A stretch of DNA of 64,000 nucleotides from Prevotella aurantiaca JCM 15754 (GCF_000614025.1 NZ_BAKF01000007.1:1-64000); one strand, 5' to 3'. Shown: positions 39,819-49,538, numbered from the stretch's first letter. A program made the numbers and translations. Notes: generated by a model from the sequence alone, not told the origin.

Positions 39819-41065
39819 TTACTCTATATTGGTCTTCAGAAGCTTGTAAACCTTATCGTTCGGGCGCACTTTGTCGGGCACAGGAATAGACACTCGCCAG
39901 CCTTCTCAGCCTTATCAACAGGTTGAAGGTCGTATCTTATCTCGTTTGCATCAAACTTTAGAATGCCAGTTGTGGGCCCTGTGATGAGCATATTCTCTCC
40001 TTTCTCAATCTCAGAAGCCTCTACAGCTATTTCAGCAACGCCGAGTTTAGAGAAGTATTTCATTACTTTACCCACCAAGACCTTCTTTTCCGTTGCCTTA
40101 TTTCCGTAGTTCTTTGTCCATTCGCCCAAGCGTTGGCCTTGATAATAGCCGTCCCAGAAGCCACGATTGAATACGGTTGACAAGCGTTCGTCCCATTGGT
40201 CCTTCTTCTCTTCGGTATAATTGCCGTCGAGTACACTCTGTATTGCCTCCTTATAGCATGTTACCACCTCGTAAACGTATTCTGGACCACGTGCTCGTCC
40301 TTCTATTTTAAAGACTCTAACACCTGCTTTCATCATCTTGTCGATAAAGCGAATGGTCTTTAAATCCTTAGGACTCATGATGTATTTATTGTCTATCTCA
40401 AGCTGATTGCCCGTCTCGTTGTCGGTAACGGTGTACGAACGGCGGCAAATCTGCGTGCATTGTCCACGATTGGCAGAGCGGTTCGAGTCGTGCAAACTCA
40501 TATAGCATTTTCCCGAAATAGCCATACAGAAAGCACCATGACAGAACATTTCGATGCGAACAAGCTCGCCACGAGGTCCTCGAATGTCCTGTTCTTCAAT
40601 CTGTCGGTATATTTCTGCTACCTGGTCCATGTTCAGTTCGCGTGCCAAAACAGCTACATCGGCAAACTGTGCATAGAATTTCAGTGCTTCTATATTCGAA
40701 ATATTGAGCTGTGTAGATAGGTGTACTTCCATGCCAACCTGGCGACAATACACCATAACAGCTACGTCGCTGACGATGACAGCGGTGATATTGGCAGCCT
40801 TTGCAGCGTCAATTATCTCGCGCATAGTATTGATGTCCTCGCCATAAATTACGGTATTCACCGTTAGGTAGGTCTTTATGCCACGTTCGTTGCAGGTTTC
40901 TGCTATCTCATTGAGGTCTTCTATCGTGAAGTGGTTGGCCGAATGAGAACGCATATTCAGCTGTCCGATACCGAAATAGATAGAGCCTGCGCCTGCCTGA
41001 ATGGCTGCTGCGAGACTTTCGCGAGAGCCAACAGGGGCCATTATTTCATATTCTTGTATATCCAT
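39819..41065 (-). CDS. U32 family peptidase/collagenase-like (frameshift at C-terminus)
   Basis: Start ATG 41065 (MDIQEYEIMAPVGSRE); the TTG at 41086 is inside the promoter. The U32 core has GAGSIYFGIGQLNMR, EMFCHGAFCMAISGKCYMS, the signature region RGQCTQICRRSY, and IEGRARGPEYV. U32 enzymes include RlhA/TrhP-type RNA hydroxylation factors as well as proteases. The uninterrupted frame ends at 39836 with an abnormal CLFLCPTKCARTIRF. One extra base at about 39893 gives GEVSIPVPDKVRPNDKVYKL, ends at 39819 and yields 415 aa. Probably a sequencing error. Confidence 0.88.
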
Positions 41066-41083
41066 ACTTATCTTTTGTGCAGG

Positions 41084-41091
41084 CAAAGTTA
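41084..41091 (-). promoter_or_regulatory. -7 promoter element for U32-doxX-sufE-SpoU
   Basis: CAAAGTTA reads TAACTTTG on the minus strand (TAnnTTTG), 18 bp before the ATG at 41065. This supports the ATG start and a very short leader. Confidence 0.5.
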
Positions 41092-41148
41092 CTACAAAAT
41101 AATGAGAATGATTGCAGTTTGAGAACGAAACCAGTATTTTTCGACTTT

Positions 41149-41225
41149 ACTACCATGGCTTGGAAGTGTTAGTACCATGGCGTGGTACTATTGCTACCAA
41201 AGCATGGTAGCATTACTACCACGCC
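41149..41225. repeat. 22-bp periodic array E (CTACC/GGTAG type)
   Basis: Units at 41149-41170, 41171-41192 and 41193-41214, plus a partial fourth. Each unit holds CTACC-N7-GGTAG or a near variant, then 5 nt, for example GCTACCAAAGCATGGTAGC. The geometry (5-7-5-5) equals that of the CAAAA/TTTTG arrays, but the half-site sequence is unrelated. It lies between polA (ends 41306) and the U32 promoter. Confidence 0.85.
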
Positions 41226-41305
41226 TATATATTAAGCTCATATCGACTATATGCCACCGTTTCAAAACCTCTTTTGCAAACCTATGCTGCTACTTTTGTT
41301 GGTTT

Positions 41306-44068
41306 TTAATGTGCTTCCAGCCAGTTCTTTCCCCAACCAGCATCAGCTATCAGAGGCACATTGAGCGGGTAGGCGTTTTGCATTTCCTCTATAACAATGC
41401 GTTCTACACGCTCTTTTTCGTCGGGAAGTACCGAGAAATTGAGTTCGTCGTGCACTTGCAAAATCATCTTTGAGCGAATATTTTCGCGTTTAAAGCGTTG
41501 CCAAATGCGCACCATGGCCACCTTTATAATGTCTGCTTCAGCTCCTTGTATAGGTGCGTTGATGGCATTTCGTTCGGCAAATCCCCTCACAGTAGCGTTA
41601 CGACTGTTGATGTCGGCAAGGTAACGGCGTCGGCGGAAGATGGTTTCGGCGTAGCCTTTTTGTCTTGCTTCCTCTTTAGCTCGCTCCATATAAGCCTTTA
41701 CCTTTGGGAAAGTGGCGAAGTAACCGTCTATTAGTTCCTTCGCTTCAGCGTTAGAAATGTCCATGCGTTGGGCTAAACCGTACGTGGTAATGCCATAAAT
41801 AATGCCGAAATTAGCCTGTTTTGCTTTCTTACGTTGCGTGTCTGATACGCTATCCATGCTCTCGTGCCATATCTTAGCCGCTGTTGCGCGGTGTATATCC
41901 AGCCCTTCGCGGAAGGCTTCCATCATGTTTTCGTCTTCAGAAAGATGGGCCATGATGCGCAATTCAATCTGACTATAGTCGGCAGAGAAGAACTCGCACC
42001 CTGCTTCTGGTATGAAACACTTGCGTATTTCCTTGCCATCGTCAGTCCTTACAGGAATGTTTTGCAGGTTCGGATCGCTTGATGAGAGTCTGCCTGTAGC
42101 TGTAAGGGCTTGGTTGAACGACGTGTGTATGTGTCCAGTATGGGGTTTTATAAGTTTTGGAAGGGCATCAATGTAAGTGCTTAGTAGTTTTTTAATACCT
42201 CTGTATTCCAATATTTTATGCACGATAGGGTGCTTATTCTCCAAGCTCACCAATACTTCTTCGCTTGTAACATACTGTCCAGTCTTGGTCTTCTTTGGCT
42301 TTTCCATTACCTGGAGCTTACCAAACAGAATTTCGCCGACCTGCTTTGGACTTGAAATATTGAAACTTTCGCCAGCCAATTCGTATATTTCCTGCTCGTA
42401 TTGGTTCATGCGTTGCGTAAAAATATGCGAGGTTTCTTCCAGCGCCGCCGTATCTAAACGAACGCCATGCAGTTCCATATCGGCAAGCACAGGCACGAGA
42501 GGCATCTCTATTTCCCAGAATAATTCTTCGGCTTCCACCTCCTTTAGCTTCGGTTCGAGCACGTTTTTCAGTTGCAATGTTATATCTGCGTCTTCGCAAG
42601 CGTACTCGTAAATATCGCTTGGAAGTAGGTCGCGCATATTCTTTTGTTGCTTTCCTTTGGCACCGATGAGGCTCTCTATCGAAATGGTTTTGTAGTTTAG
42701 AAGAGTCTCTGCCATGTAGTCCATGTTATGGCGAAGCTCTGGTTGGATAAGATAATGCGCTATCATGGTGTCGAAGAACTTACCTTTTAATGTAACGCCA
42801 TATTTATGTAACACTTCGTAATCGTACTTAATGTTTTGTCCAATCTTCAGAATCTTCTCGTCTTCGTATAATGGTTTAAATATATTTACCATCTTTAAGG
42901 CTTCTTCACGATTGGCTGAGACGGCGACATAGAAGGCCTCTTTTTCGGCAACGGAGAAGCTTAAACCCACTAATTCTGCGTCGATGGCGTCTGAAGATGT
43001 CGTTTCTGTGTCTAAACTGAGGAATTCTTTTGTCAAGAAATAATCACAAATTTCCTGCGCTTCTTGCTCATTCTCAATGAGTTTGTACTTGTGTGGCACT
43101 GTTGAAAGGCTGCAGGAAGGCCCTTTTTTTGCCTCTTCCGCATCTTCGGGCGTATTTTCTGCAAACAAATTGAGCTGTAAATTGTCTGTCTTTTGCACTT
43201 TTTGATTGCCTTTAACAAACTTGTTAAGAAGTGTTTTAAACTCTAATTCGGTGAAAATTGTACGCAGTTTGTCTTCGTCGGGTTGCTGTATCTTCAATTC
43301 GTCCCATTCCATATTGAATGGAACATCGGTGCGAATGGTTGCTAAGAATTTTGATATCTTAATATCATCGACAGCATTTTCCACTTTCTCTCTTAGCTTT
43401 CCTTTGATTTGATCGGTATGTTCGAGCATGTTATCAATAGAGCCAAACTCGTTGATAAGCTTTACAGCAGTCTTTTCTCCTACGCCCGGGCAACCAGGAA
43501 AGTTATCGGCTGAGTCGCCCATAAGCGCCAGAAGGTCGATAACTTGGGCTGGGGTAGGGATGCCATACTTATCTTCTACCTCTTGCACACCTATTATATC
43601 GTAGCCCCCGCCATGCCTTGGCCGATACATATAAACATTCTCTCGGATAAGCTGACCATAGTCTTTGTCGGGCGTAAGCATAAAGGTGGTAATGTTGTTG
43701 TTGCCCGCCAGTGTTGCAACCGTACCGATAATGTCGTCAGCTTCGAAGCCATCGACTTGCAAGATAGGTATGCGCATGGCATCAAGGATTTGTTTTATGT
43801 AGGGCACAGCGAGCTTTATATCTTCTGGTGTCTCCTCTCTTTGTGCCTTATATTCGGGGTATGCCTTGTGGCGAAAGGTGAGTCCGTGGTCGAAAGCCAC
43901 AGCAATATGTGTGGGATTTTCCTTTGTTAGCACTTCGTTCAGCGTATTGCAAAAGCCCATAATAGCCGATGTATTCATTCCTTTTGAGTTGATACGTGGG
44001 TTTCTAATGAGGGCGTAATACGACCGATAGATAAGTGCGTAAGCGTCGATGAGAAACAATTTGTCCAT
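41306..44068 (-). CDS. polA: DNA polymerase I
   Basis: 920 residues from ATG 44068 (MDKLFLIDAYALIYR); the longer frame adds an implausible leader. The 5' nuclease domain (about 1-290) has the acidic motifs FEADDIIGT and GDSADNFPG. The 3'-5' exonuclease domain has FLSLDTETTSSD, and the polymerase domain has motif A FFSADYSQIELRIMAHL, motif B KKAKQANFGIIYG and motif C LQVHDELNF. Exonuclease acidic residues appear retained. It fills gaps in repair and removes RNA primers. Divergent from ispB. Confidence 0.96.
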   Translation of the reverse strand: MDKLFLIDAYALIYRSYYALIRNPRINSKGMNTSAIMGFCNTLNEVLTKENPTHIAVAFDHGLTFRHKAYPEYKAQREETPEDIKLAVPYIKQILDAMRIPILQVDGFEADDIIGTVATLAGNNNITTFMLTPDKDYGQLIRENVYMYRPRHGGGYDIIGVQEVEDKYGIPTPAQVIDLLALMGDSADNFPGCPGVGEKTAVKLINEFGSIDNMLEHTDQIKGKLREKVENAVDDIKISKFLATIRTDVPFNMEWDELKIQQPDEDKLRTIFTELEFKTLLNKFVKGNQKVQKTDNLQLNLFAENTPEDAEEAKKGPSCSLSTVPHKYKLIENEQEAQEICDYFLTKEFLSLDTETTSSDAIDAELVGLSFSVAEKEAFYVAVSANREEALKMVNIFKPLYEDEKILKIGQNIKYDYEVLHKYGVTLKGKFFDTMIAHYLIQPELRHNMDYMAETLLNYKTISIESLIGAKGKQQKNMRDLLPSDIYEYACEDADITLQLKNVLEPKLKEVEAEELFWEIEMPLVPVLADMELHGVRLDTAALEETSHIFTQRMNQYEQEIYELAGESFNISSPKQVGEILFGKLQVMEKPKKTKTGQYVTSEEVLVSLENKHPIVHKILEYRGIKKLLSTYIDALPKLIKPHTGHIHTSFNQALTATGRLSSSDPNLQNIPVRTDDGKEIRKCFIPEAGCEFFSADYSQIELRIMAHLSEDENMMEAFREGLDIHRATAAKIWHESMDSVSDTQRKKAKQANFGIIYGITTYGLAQRMDISNAEAKELIDGYFATFPKVKAYMERAKEEARQKGYAETIFRRRRYLADINSRNATVRGFAERNAINAPIQGAEADIIKVAMVRIWQRFKRENIRSKMILQVHDELNFSVLPDEKERVERIVIEEMQNAYPLNVPLIADAGWGKNWLEAH

Positions 44069-44131
44069 TGTAAAAATATTATTTAAGGGTAAAATTACTA
44101 AAAAAATGCCATATTTACCGATATTATTCAT

Positions 44132-44139
44132 TATTTTTG
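44132..44139 (+). promoter_or_regulatory. -7 promoter element for polyprenyl synthase
   Basis: TATTTTTG matches TAnnTTTG, 20 bp before the ATG at 44159. Confidence 0.5.
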
Positions 44140-44158
44140 TATCAAAATAGTTTTAGGA

Positions 44159-45136
44159 ATGGATTATCTGTCGATTATAAAAGAGCCGATTAGTCAGGAA
44201 TTAGACGACTTTATATCACTGTTTAACAAATCGTTAACGCACGAAGAAGGTTTACTTTCGCATGTGTTAGAGCATATTAGAAACAGGGGAGGGAAGCGTA
44301 TGCGCCCCATACTTATGTTGCTGATAGCGAAGAATTTTGGCGAAGTTACATTCGTGGCGCAACATGCTGCCATTGGCTTGGAATTGCTACACACAGCCAG
44401 TTTGGTGCATGACGATGTGGTAGACGAAAGCGGAGAACGCCGTGGACAGGCATCGGTGAATGCTACTTATAATAATAAGGTAGCCGTATTAGTGGGCGAT
44501 TACATTCTTTCGACGGCGCTTCTGAACATGGCTTATACGAAGTCGGAAGATATTGTGCGCGACCTTGCAGAATTGGGACGTACTCTTTCAAATGGCGAAA
44601 TACTGCAATTGACCAACATTTCCAACCAAGAGATATCGGAAGAAGTATATTATCAGGTAATAAAACAAAAGACAGCGGCTTTGTTTGAGTCGTGTGCGGT
44701 GATTGGAGCAAAGGCTGGAAAGGCATCGGAAAGCGACATTGAGGCTGCTAAAATGTTTGGACAGCGCATCGGAATCATCTTCCAAATAAGAGATGATATA
44801 TTCGATTACTACGATTCTAAGGAGATAGGAAAGCCTACGGGCAACGATATGCTCGAGGGAAAGCTGACACTTCCTATTATATACGCACTGAAATCTACGG
44901 GTAATAAGGAAATGACTGCATTGGCAATGAAGGTGAAAGAAGGAACGGTAACTGCTGATGAAATTGCCCAATTAGTGGCTTTTGCAAAGGAAAGCGGCGG
45001 TATAGAATATGCTGAAAAGAAAATGTTAGAGTTCCACAGCGAGGCTTTGCAGTTTATTTCAAACTGTGTTCACAACGAAGCGATAGCTCGTGCGCTAAAA
45101 GCTTACTTGGATTTTGTAATTCAACGAAAGAACTAA
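44159..45136 (+). CDS. Polyprenyl synthetase family protein
   Basis: 325 residues, all-helical trans-prenyltransferase. First Asp-rich motif LVHDDVVDESGERRG, second IRDDIFDYYDSKEIGKPTGND, and the substrate region RNRGGKRMRPILMLL. It makes a long-chain prenyl diphosphate, probably the octaprenyl-type side chain of menaquinone (IspB-like); chain length cannot be read with certainty. Single gene followed by a terminator. Confidence 0.92.
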   Translation: MDYLSIIKEPISQELDDFISLFNKSLTHEEGLLSHVLEHIRNRGGKRMRPILMLLIAKNFGEVTFVAQHAAIGLELLHTASLVHDDVVDESGERRGQASVNATYNNKVAVLVGDYILSTALLNMAYTKSEDIVRDLAELGRTLSNGEILQLTNISNQEISEEVYYQVIKQKTAALFESCAVIGAKAGKASESDIEAAKMFGQRIGIIFQIRDDIFDYYDSKEIGKPTGNDMLEGKLTLPIIYALKSTGNKEMTALAMKVKEGTVTADEIAQLVAFAKESGGIEYAEKKMLEFHSEALQFISNCVHNEAIARALKAYLDFVIQRKN

Positions 45137-45238
45137 AGCAAACCTAAAAATATCTTTTTTCTTGATGAATAAGAGTAAATAAGGCAAAGTGTCTGTAACA
45201 ATGACCATCAATTAAAACCTCTTTGCCAGACAAAAAAT

Positions 45239-45277
45239 AAAGGCTGAACTTCCATAGAGTGGGGGTTCAGCCTTTTA
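45239..45277 (+). terminator. Terminator
   Basis: AAAGGCTGAAC and GTTCAGCCTTTT form an 11-bp stem with a T run, about 100 bp after the polyprenyl synthetase gene. Confidence 0.7.
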
Positions 45278-45307
45278 GTTTGCTTGTTTCAATCTGTGTG
45301 TAAAGCC

Positions 45308-45395
45308 TTTGCAATGCTGCTGCGATGGCTCTGCAATACTGCTGCAGATATCTTGCAGCGATGTTGCAGAATCGCAACACTGGTTTTGCAAAGTC
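45308..45395. repeat. 22-bp periodic array F (TTGCA/TGCAG type)
   Basis: Four consecutive 22-bp units (45308-45329, 45330-45351, 45352-45373, 45374-45395). Units 1-3 show YTGCA-N7-TGCRR-N5, for example CTGCAATACTGCTGCAG; the fourth is degenerate. Same 5-7-5-5 geometry as the other arrays, with a third half-site sequence and higher GC. Confidence 0.75.
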
Positions 45396-45454
45396 TATTC
45401 GCTATTTTAAAGCGCTATATACGGCAATTTGTGTGTATTGGTACAAAGATATAA

Positions 45455-45486
45455 AAAGCCCGATTTCAGCGCTGAAATCGGGCTTT
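45455..45486. terminator. Perfect palindromic terminator
   Basis: AAAGCCCGATTTCAGC and its exact complement GCTGAAATCGGGCTTT make a 32-bp uninterrupted palindrome flanked by A and T runs. It serves the convergent deoC gene and rightward transcripts. Confidence 0.75.
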
Positions 45487-45508
45487 ATTGTGTTTTTTGA
45501 AAGATGGT

Positions 45509-46420
45509 TTAGAAGAACTTAACCTCTTTGCCTTCAATGTCACTTAGCAACAAATTCGTTAGACGACTGGTGCCAAGACGGAACCAATAGTTCGTTAGCC
45601 ACTTCTCGCCGAGTATTTCTTTGTAAATGGTATAGAAAATAATAGCGTCCATAACGGTATTTATGCCGCCTGCAGGCTTTAGTCCTACTTGGATACCAGT
45701 CTTGTCATAGAACTCTTTAATAGCTGTACACATCACGTAAACAGCCTCTGGTGTTGCGCTAATCTTCTCTTTTCCTGTGCTTGTCTTGATATAATCAGCA
45801 CCTGCAAACATAGAAAGTAGGGCTGCAGTCTTAATGTTTCGAGCGTTCTTAAGGTCGCCTGTTTCAAGGATAACCTTCATTGGTATGTCGCCACAAGTCT
45901 GCTTTAACTCGTTCACTTGGTCGTAAACATCTTCATAATCGCCTGATAGGAACTTGCCAACAGGTAGCACTATATCTATTTGAGTAGCCCCATCCTTGAT
46001 GGCAAGTGCTGTTTCGATGGTCTTAACTTCAAGGAATGTTTGCGAAGAAGGGAAGTTTCCTGTTACGTTTGTTATATCTACACCATCTACTTCCAAGCTG
46101 TCGGCAATGAGTTTTGTGAAGCATGGATACGCACAAACAGCTCCAACGTGTGGAAGGGTAGGGTATTCTTGAGCAAATTTGTTCACTTTCTCTACCATTG
46201 CGAGCACTCTTTCCTCTGTATCATCGGTTTGAAGAGTCGTTAATTCTACGCTTCCAAGAAGGAATTTCTTAACGTCTAAAGTGTCGTTTTCAGGTACTTT
46301 GTCTTCTATAATCTTTTTAACTGCCTCCTTAATACCCTCGTCTGTTATATCGAGATTGTATTGTTTCAGCATCTCATCATACTTGCTGGTAAGTTTAATT
46401 TTACCGTCTTTGCTTTGCAT
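45509..46420 (-). CDS. deoC: Deoxyribose-phosphate aldolase
   Basis: 303 residues, TIM barrel. The Schiff-base Lys is in FAGADYIKTSTGK; another active-site Lys is in GLKPAGGIN. It splits deoxyribose 5-phosphate into glyceraldehyde 3-phosphate and acetaldehyde. The N-terminal extension of about 60 residues is usual for Bacteroidota members. It lies downstream of the mazG-like gene with a 77-bp gap. Confidence 0.94.
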   Translation of the reverse strand: MQSKDGKIKLTSKYDEMLKQYNLDITDEGIKEAVKKIIEDKVPENDTLDVKKFLLGSVELTTLQTDDTEERVLAMVEKVNKFAQEYPTLPHVGAVCAYPCFTKLIADSLEVDGVDITNVTGNFPSSQTFLEVKTIETALAIKDGATQIDIVLPVGKFLSGDYEDVYDQVNELKQTCGDIPMKVILETGDLKNARNIKTAALLSMFAGADYIKTSTGKEKISATPEAVYVMCTAIKEFYDKTGIQVGLKPAGGINTVMDAIIFYTIYKEILGEKWLTNYWFRLGTSRLTNLLLSDIEGKEVKFF

Positions 46421-46497
46421 AATAATCTATTATTTAATTTAAATATATGTTTTCTTTAATCTATTATATGTAACCTTAGGCTTGAATTCAGATGTTA

Positions 46498-46860
46498 TCA
46501 GTCGGCTGCAGTAGATGTTTCGATTTGCGTTAGCTTCTTGTTTTCTTTGTGTCTGTCTTTGTCACGCTTTGTTTTCTTGTCGAAACTCTTTTGTAATTCA
46601 TTTGTAAGGTCTACACCAGTTTGGTTGGCTAAGCACATCAGAACCCACAGAACATCTGCCATTTCCTCTCCTATATTGGGCTTTTCGCCTGCTTTAAAGC
46701 TTTGGTCGCCATAGGTTCGAGCCATCACACGCGCCAGTTCGCCTACCTCTTCGGTAAGGCAAGCCATGTTAGTAAGCTCGCTAAAGTAGCGCACTCCATA
46801 TTGTTTAATCCAATTATCAACAAGCTTTTGTGCTTCTCTAATGCTTATTTCGTTCTGCAT
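46498..46860 (-). CDS. MazG-like nucleotide pyrophosphohydrolase
   Basis: 120 residues from ATG 46860; the longer frame (to 46923) overlaps dtd and looks spurious. An all-alpha NTP-PPase fold with the metal-binding EEVGELARVMART and EEMADVLWVLMCLANQTGVD (ExxE-x12-28-ExxD pattern). It probably hydrolyses aberrant NTPs. It begins 4 bp after the dtd stop, so the two are co-transcribed. Confidence 0.9.
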   Translation of the reverse strand: MQNEISIREAQKLVDNWIKQYGVRYFSELTNMACLTEEVGELARVMARTYGDQSFKAGEKPNIGEEMADVLWVLMCLANQTGVDLTNELQKSFDKKTKRDKDRHKENKKLTQIETSTAAD

Positions 46861-46864
46861 TTTG

Positions 46865-47316
46865 CTATTCTTTGTTCTTAGTGTCCATACATATTGTAAC
46901 AGGACCGTCGTTAAGCAATTCAACTTTCATGTCTGCACCGAACTCTCCTTCGCCCACAGTCTTGCCCATTGCAAGACTTAATTCCTTGCAGAAATTGTTG
47001 TATAAAGGAATGGAAATATCGTGTTTGGCAGCATGAATATAGCTTGGGCGGTTTCCTTTCTTATAGCTTGCCATGAGTGTAAACTGCGAAACAACAAGGC
47101 TTCGCCACCTATTTCCATAACACTTTTGTTCATTACACCTTGCTCATCGTCGAAGATTCGTAGGCCAACAATCTTGTTTACAAGCCATTTAATATCGTCT
47201 TCGCCATCGTCCTCGCCTATGCCAAGGAGAATAAGTAAGCCTTTTTCTATCGCTGACTTAATGTTTCCGTCGATTGTTACTGATGCGTGTTTAACGCGTT
47301 GTATTACAACTCTCAT
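46865..47316 (-). pseudogene. dtd: D-aminoacyl-tRNA deacylase, frameshifted
   Basis: Removes D-amino acids from mischarged tRNAs. It starts at 47316 with [17 protein letters not shown]. The frame breaks after MEIGGEALL and continues in another frame as [20 protein letters not shown] through to 46865, including the Gly-cisPro region NDGPVTICMDT. Adding one G to the coding strand at about 47095 (TTGGTTGTT) restores [11 protein letters not shown] and a 150-aa protein, the usual length. Probably a sequencing error. Confidence 0.88.
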
Positions 47317-47343
47317 ATCGCAAATGTACTTATTTTATTTTAA

Positions 47344-49182
47344 TTATAGGGAGTTTGGGTGGAAATAATTGTATATTAGCACAGCTTTTGAGCCTCCTAT
47401 GATGTCAGTAAGTGTTTGAATATCAGATTCTTTTACCTTTTTGACAGTCTTGAAGTGCTTTAATAGCTGCTCTTTACTTTTACTTCCAATTCCTTTAATA
47501 TCGTCTAACTCGCTATGTAGTTGGTGTTTTGAGCGCTTATCTCGGTGGAAAGAAATTGCAAAACGGTGTACCTCGTCTTGTATTTGGGTAAGGATTTTAA
47601 AGAGTTCGGAGTTTGTTGGAATACCAATTGTTTGTGGTGGAAATCCAAATAGTAACTCGTTGGTTCTGTGACGATTATCTTTTGCTAATCCAGCTATAGG
47701 GATTTTGAGCTCTAACTCGTCTTCAACGATGGCTCTTACAACCTCCATTTGTCCCTTACCACCATCAGTTATGATGAGATCGGGTAGGGAAGTACCCTCT
47801 TCTATCATACGTTTGTAGCGTCGTCGTACTACTTCTTGCATGGAAGCATAGTCGTCTGGACCTACAACAGTCTTTATATTGTATTTTCGATAGTCCTTTT
47901 TCGAGGGCTTCATGCCCTTATATACCACGCAAGCAGCTACAGCATCGGTGCCTGAAATGTTTGAGTTATCGAAGCATTCTATTTGGTAAGGTAACTTCGC
48001 AAGCTTAAGCCGTTCTTGCAATTCTTTCATTAAACGTGTTTGTTTCTGCTCAGGATTAAGCTTTTCTACTTGCTTTAGTCGATCGAATTTGTGCTGTTTA
48101 GCATTCATTTGAGACAGTTCAAGCAAATGTTTCTTATCTCCTCGTTGTGGAATAAAGAAGGTTGCGTCTTTTATATGGAAGTCTAATTCAAAGGGAACGA
48201 TAATCTCTTTAGCTGTACTCTTAAAGCGTTCTCGGATCTCTGGAATAGCTTCGTTAAGTAGTTCAGCGTCCGTTTCATCTAACTTTCGCTTATATTCGAA
48301 GGTGAAACTTTGGTTTATAGCACCATTTGTAACGTGTAAATAGTTGATAAAAGCATTTTTCCTGCTATCATCATTTACGATGGAGAAGACGTCTACGTCG
48401 GCAATTGTGTAGCTAACAATTTCGCTTTTTGCAGCAAAATTCTCTAATGCGATATAACGTTGCTTGTATGCTTCTGCTTCCTCAAAGCGTAAATCCGCTG
48501 CACATTCTTCCATTTTGGCTTTCATTAAGCGTTGTACTTCGCGCGTATTACCCTTTAATATTTGACGTGCCATTGCTATGTTCTGCTGATAATCTTCGTA
48601 CGATTGCTTATCAATACATGGCGCTCCGCAGTTTCCTAGATGGTATTCTAAACACGGCTTATACTTCTTTTGTTCAATCCCTTCCTTTGTAATCGGGAAT
48701 CGACATGTGCGTGGTTTATAGAGTTTCTTAACTATTTCGAGTATGGCATACATACTGCTGATGTGGCTGTAAGGTCCATAAAAGCTGCCATATCTCTTAT
48801 TTATGTTACGAGTATTAAAGATTCGAGGATAAAACTCATTTGTTATGCAAATGCTTGGGTAGGTTTTGCCGTCCTTTAGCAGTACGTTGTAGCGTGGTTG
48901 GTACTGTTTTATAAGCTGGTTCTCTATCAATAGCGCATCCTCTTCGCTATTTACGACAGTATAAGTTATATCATAAATTTTAGAAACAAGTACTTTTGTC
49001 TTGAAACAGTCGGCTTCTTTATGGAAGTAAGACGCTACACGGCTCTTTAAATTCTTAGCTTTGCCCACGTAAATAATAACGTGTTCCTTGTCATAGTATT
49101 GATATGTTCCAGGTCTCGAGGGCAAATTAGATACTATGTTCTTAAGATAAGCTATTCGTTTTTCGTTCTCTTCTTTTGTCAT
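47344..49182 (-). CDS. uvrC: UvrABC system protein C
   Basis: 612 residues. The N-terminal GIY-YIG-type nuclease domain is SRPGTYQYYDKEHVIIYVGK. The Cys-rich region is TCRFPITKEGIEQKKYKPCL, with NCGAPCI. The UVR coiled coil is about 205-240 (MEECAADLRFEEAEAYKQRY). The RNase H-like nuclease part has ECFDNSNISGTDAVAACVVY and LIITDGGKGQME, followed by a C-terminal helix-hairpin-helix (DIKGIGSKSKEQLLKHF). It makes both incisions in nucleotide excision repair. 27 bp upstream of dtd. Confidence 0.95.
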   Translation of the reverse strand: MTKEENEKRIAYLKNIVSNLPSRPGTYQYYDKEHVIIYVGKAKNLKSRVASYFHKEADCFKTKVLVSKIYDITYTVVNSEEDALLIENQLIKQYQPRYNVLLKDGKTYPSICITNEFYPRIFNTRNINKRYGSFYGPYSHISSMYAILEIVKKLYKPRTCRFPITKEGIEQKKYKPCLEYHLGNCGAPCIDKQSYEDYQQNIAMARQILKGNTREVQRLMKAKMEECAADLRFEEAEAYKQRYIALENFAAKSEIVSYTIADVDVFSIVNDDSRKNAFINYLHVTNGAINQSFTFEYKRKLDETDAELLNEAIPEIRERFKSTAKEIIVPFELDFHIKDATFFIPQRGDKKHLLELSQMNAKQHKFDRLKQVEKLNPEQKQTRLMKELQERLKLAKLPYQIECFDNSNISGTDAVAACVVYKGMKPSKKDYRKYNIKTVVGPDDYASMQEVVRRRYKRMIEEGTSLPDLIITDGGKGQMEVVRAIVEDELELKIPIAGLAKDNRHRTNELLFGFPPQTIGIPTNSELFKILTQIQDEVHRFAISFHRDKRSKHQLHSELDDIKGIGSKSKEQLLKHFKTVKKVKESDIQTLTDIIGGSKAVLIYNYFHPNSL

Positions 49183-49222
49183 ACGTCTTACTTTATTGTA
49201 TTAAAGCGTTTTATCTAAATCT

Positions 49223-49238
49223 TGTTTCACGTGAAACA
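49223..49238. promoter_or_regulatory. parS site (perfect)
   Basis: TGTTTCACGTGAAACA is a perfect 16-bp palindrome identical to the widely conserved chromosomal parS consensus bound by ParB. It lies 41 bp upstream of uvrC. Such sites cluster near the replication origin. Confidence 0.85.
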
Positions 49239-49334
49239 AAGTTGCAAATAACGCTGATTAAATCTTTAGACTCTTTCTTTAAAGCAAATACCTTTATATT
49301 TACAGTCTAATGCAGAATAGTTTTTATATAGCTA

Positions 49335-49369
49335 AAACCGAAAGACAAGGATGTTGTGCCTTTCGGTTT
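49335..49369. terminator. Terminator after apt
   Basis: AAACCGAAAG and CTTTCGGTTT form a 10-bp stem with A/T runs on both sides. The rest of the 49183-49538 gap shows only parS and one decayed 22-bp-type unit near 49469-49500. Confidence 0.65.
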
Positions 49370-49538
49370 ATTTGCTTTTTCTGCTCTTTCTTAAGATTGA
49401 AAACCATATATAATAAGGTGATAGTCTTGGTTTGGGAAAACAGAAATGTCTTTTCTAAGTGATAGTAAATGCTGTTTTGTGATGCAAATTAGCGCTTCTG
49501 AAAAGAGGTTCAGGAATTAATATCACAATTAGCACAGC

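Noticed and set aside
41149..41225. Short regular repeats as a CRISPR array
   Set aside because: Repeat and spacer lengths (5-7-5-5) are far too short, no cas genes are present, and the units are palindromic throughout.
47321..47328. CAAATGTA as a dtd promoter (-7 element on the minus strand)
   Set aside because: It is only 4 bp from the start codon, leaving essentially no leader; dtd is more likely read from uvrC 27 bp upstream.
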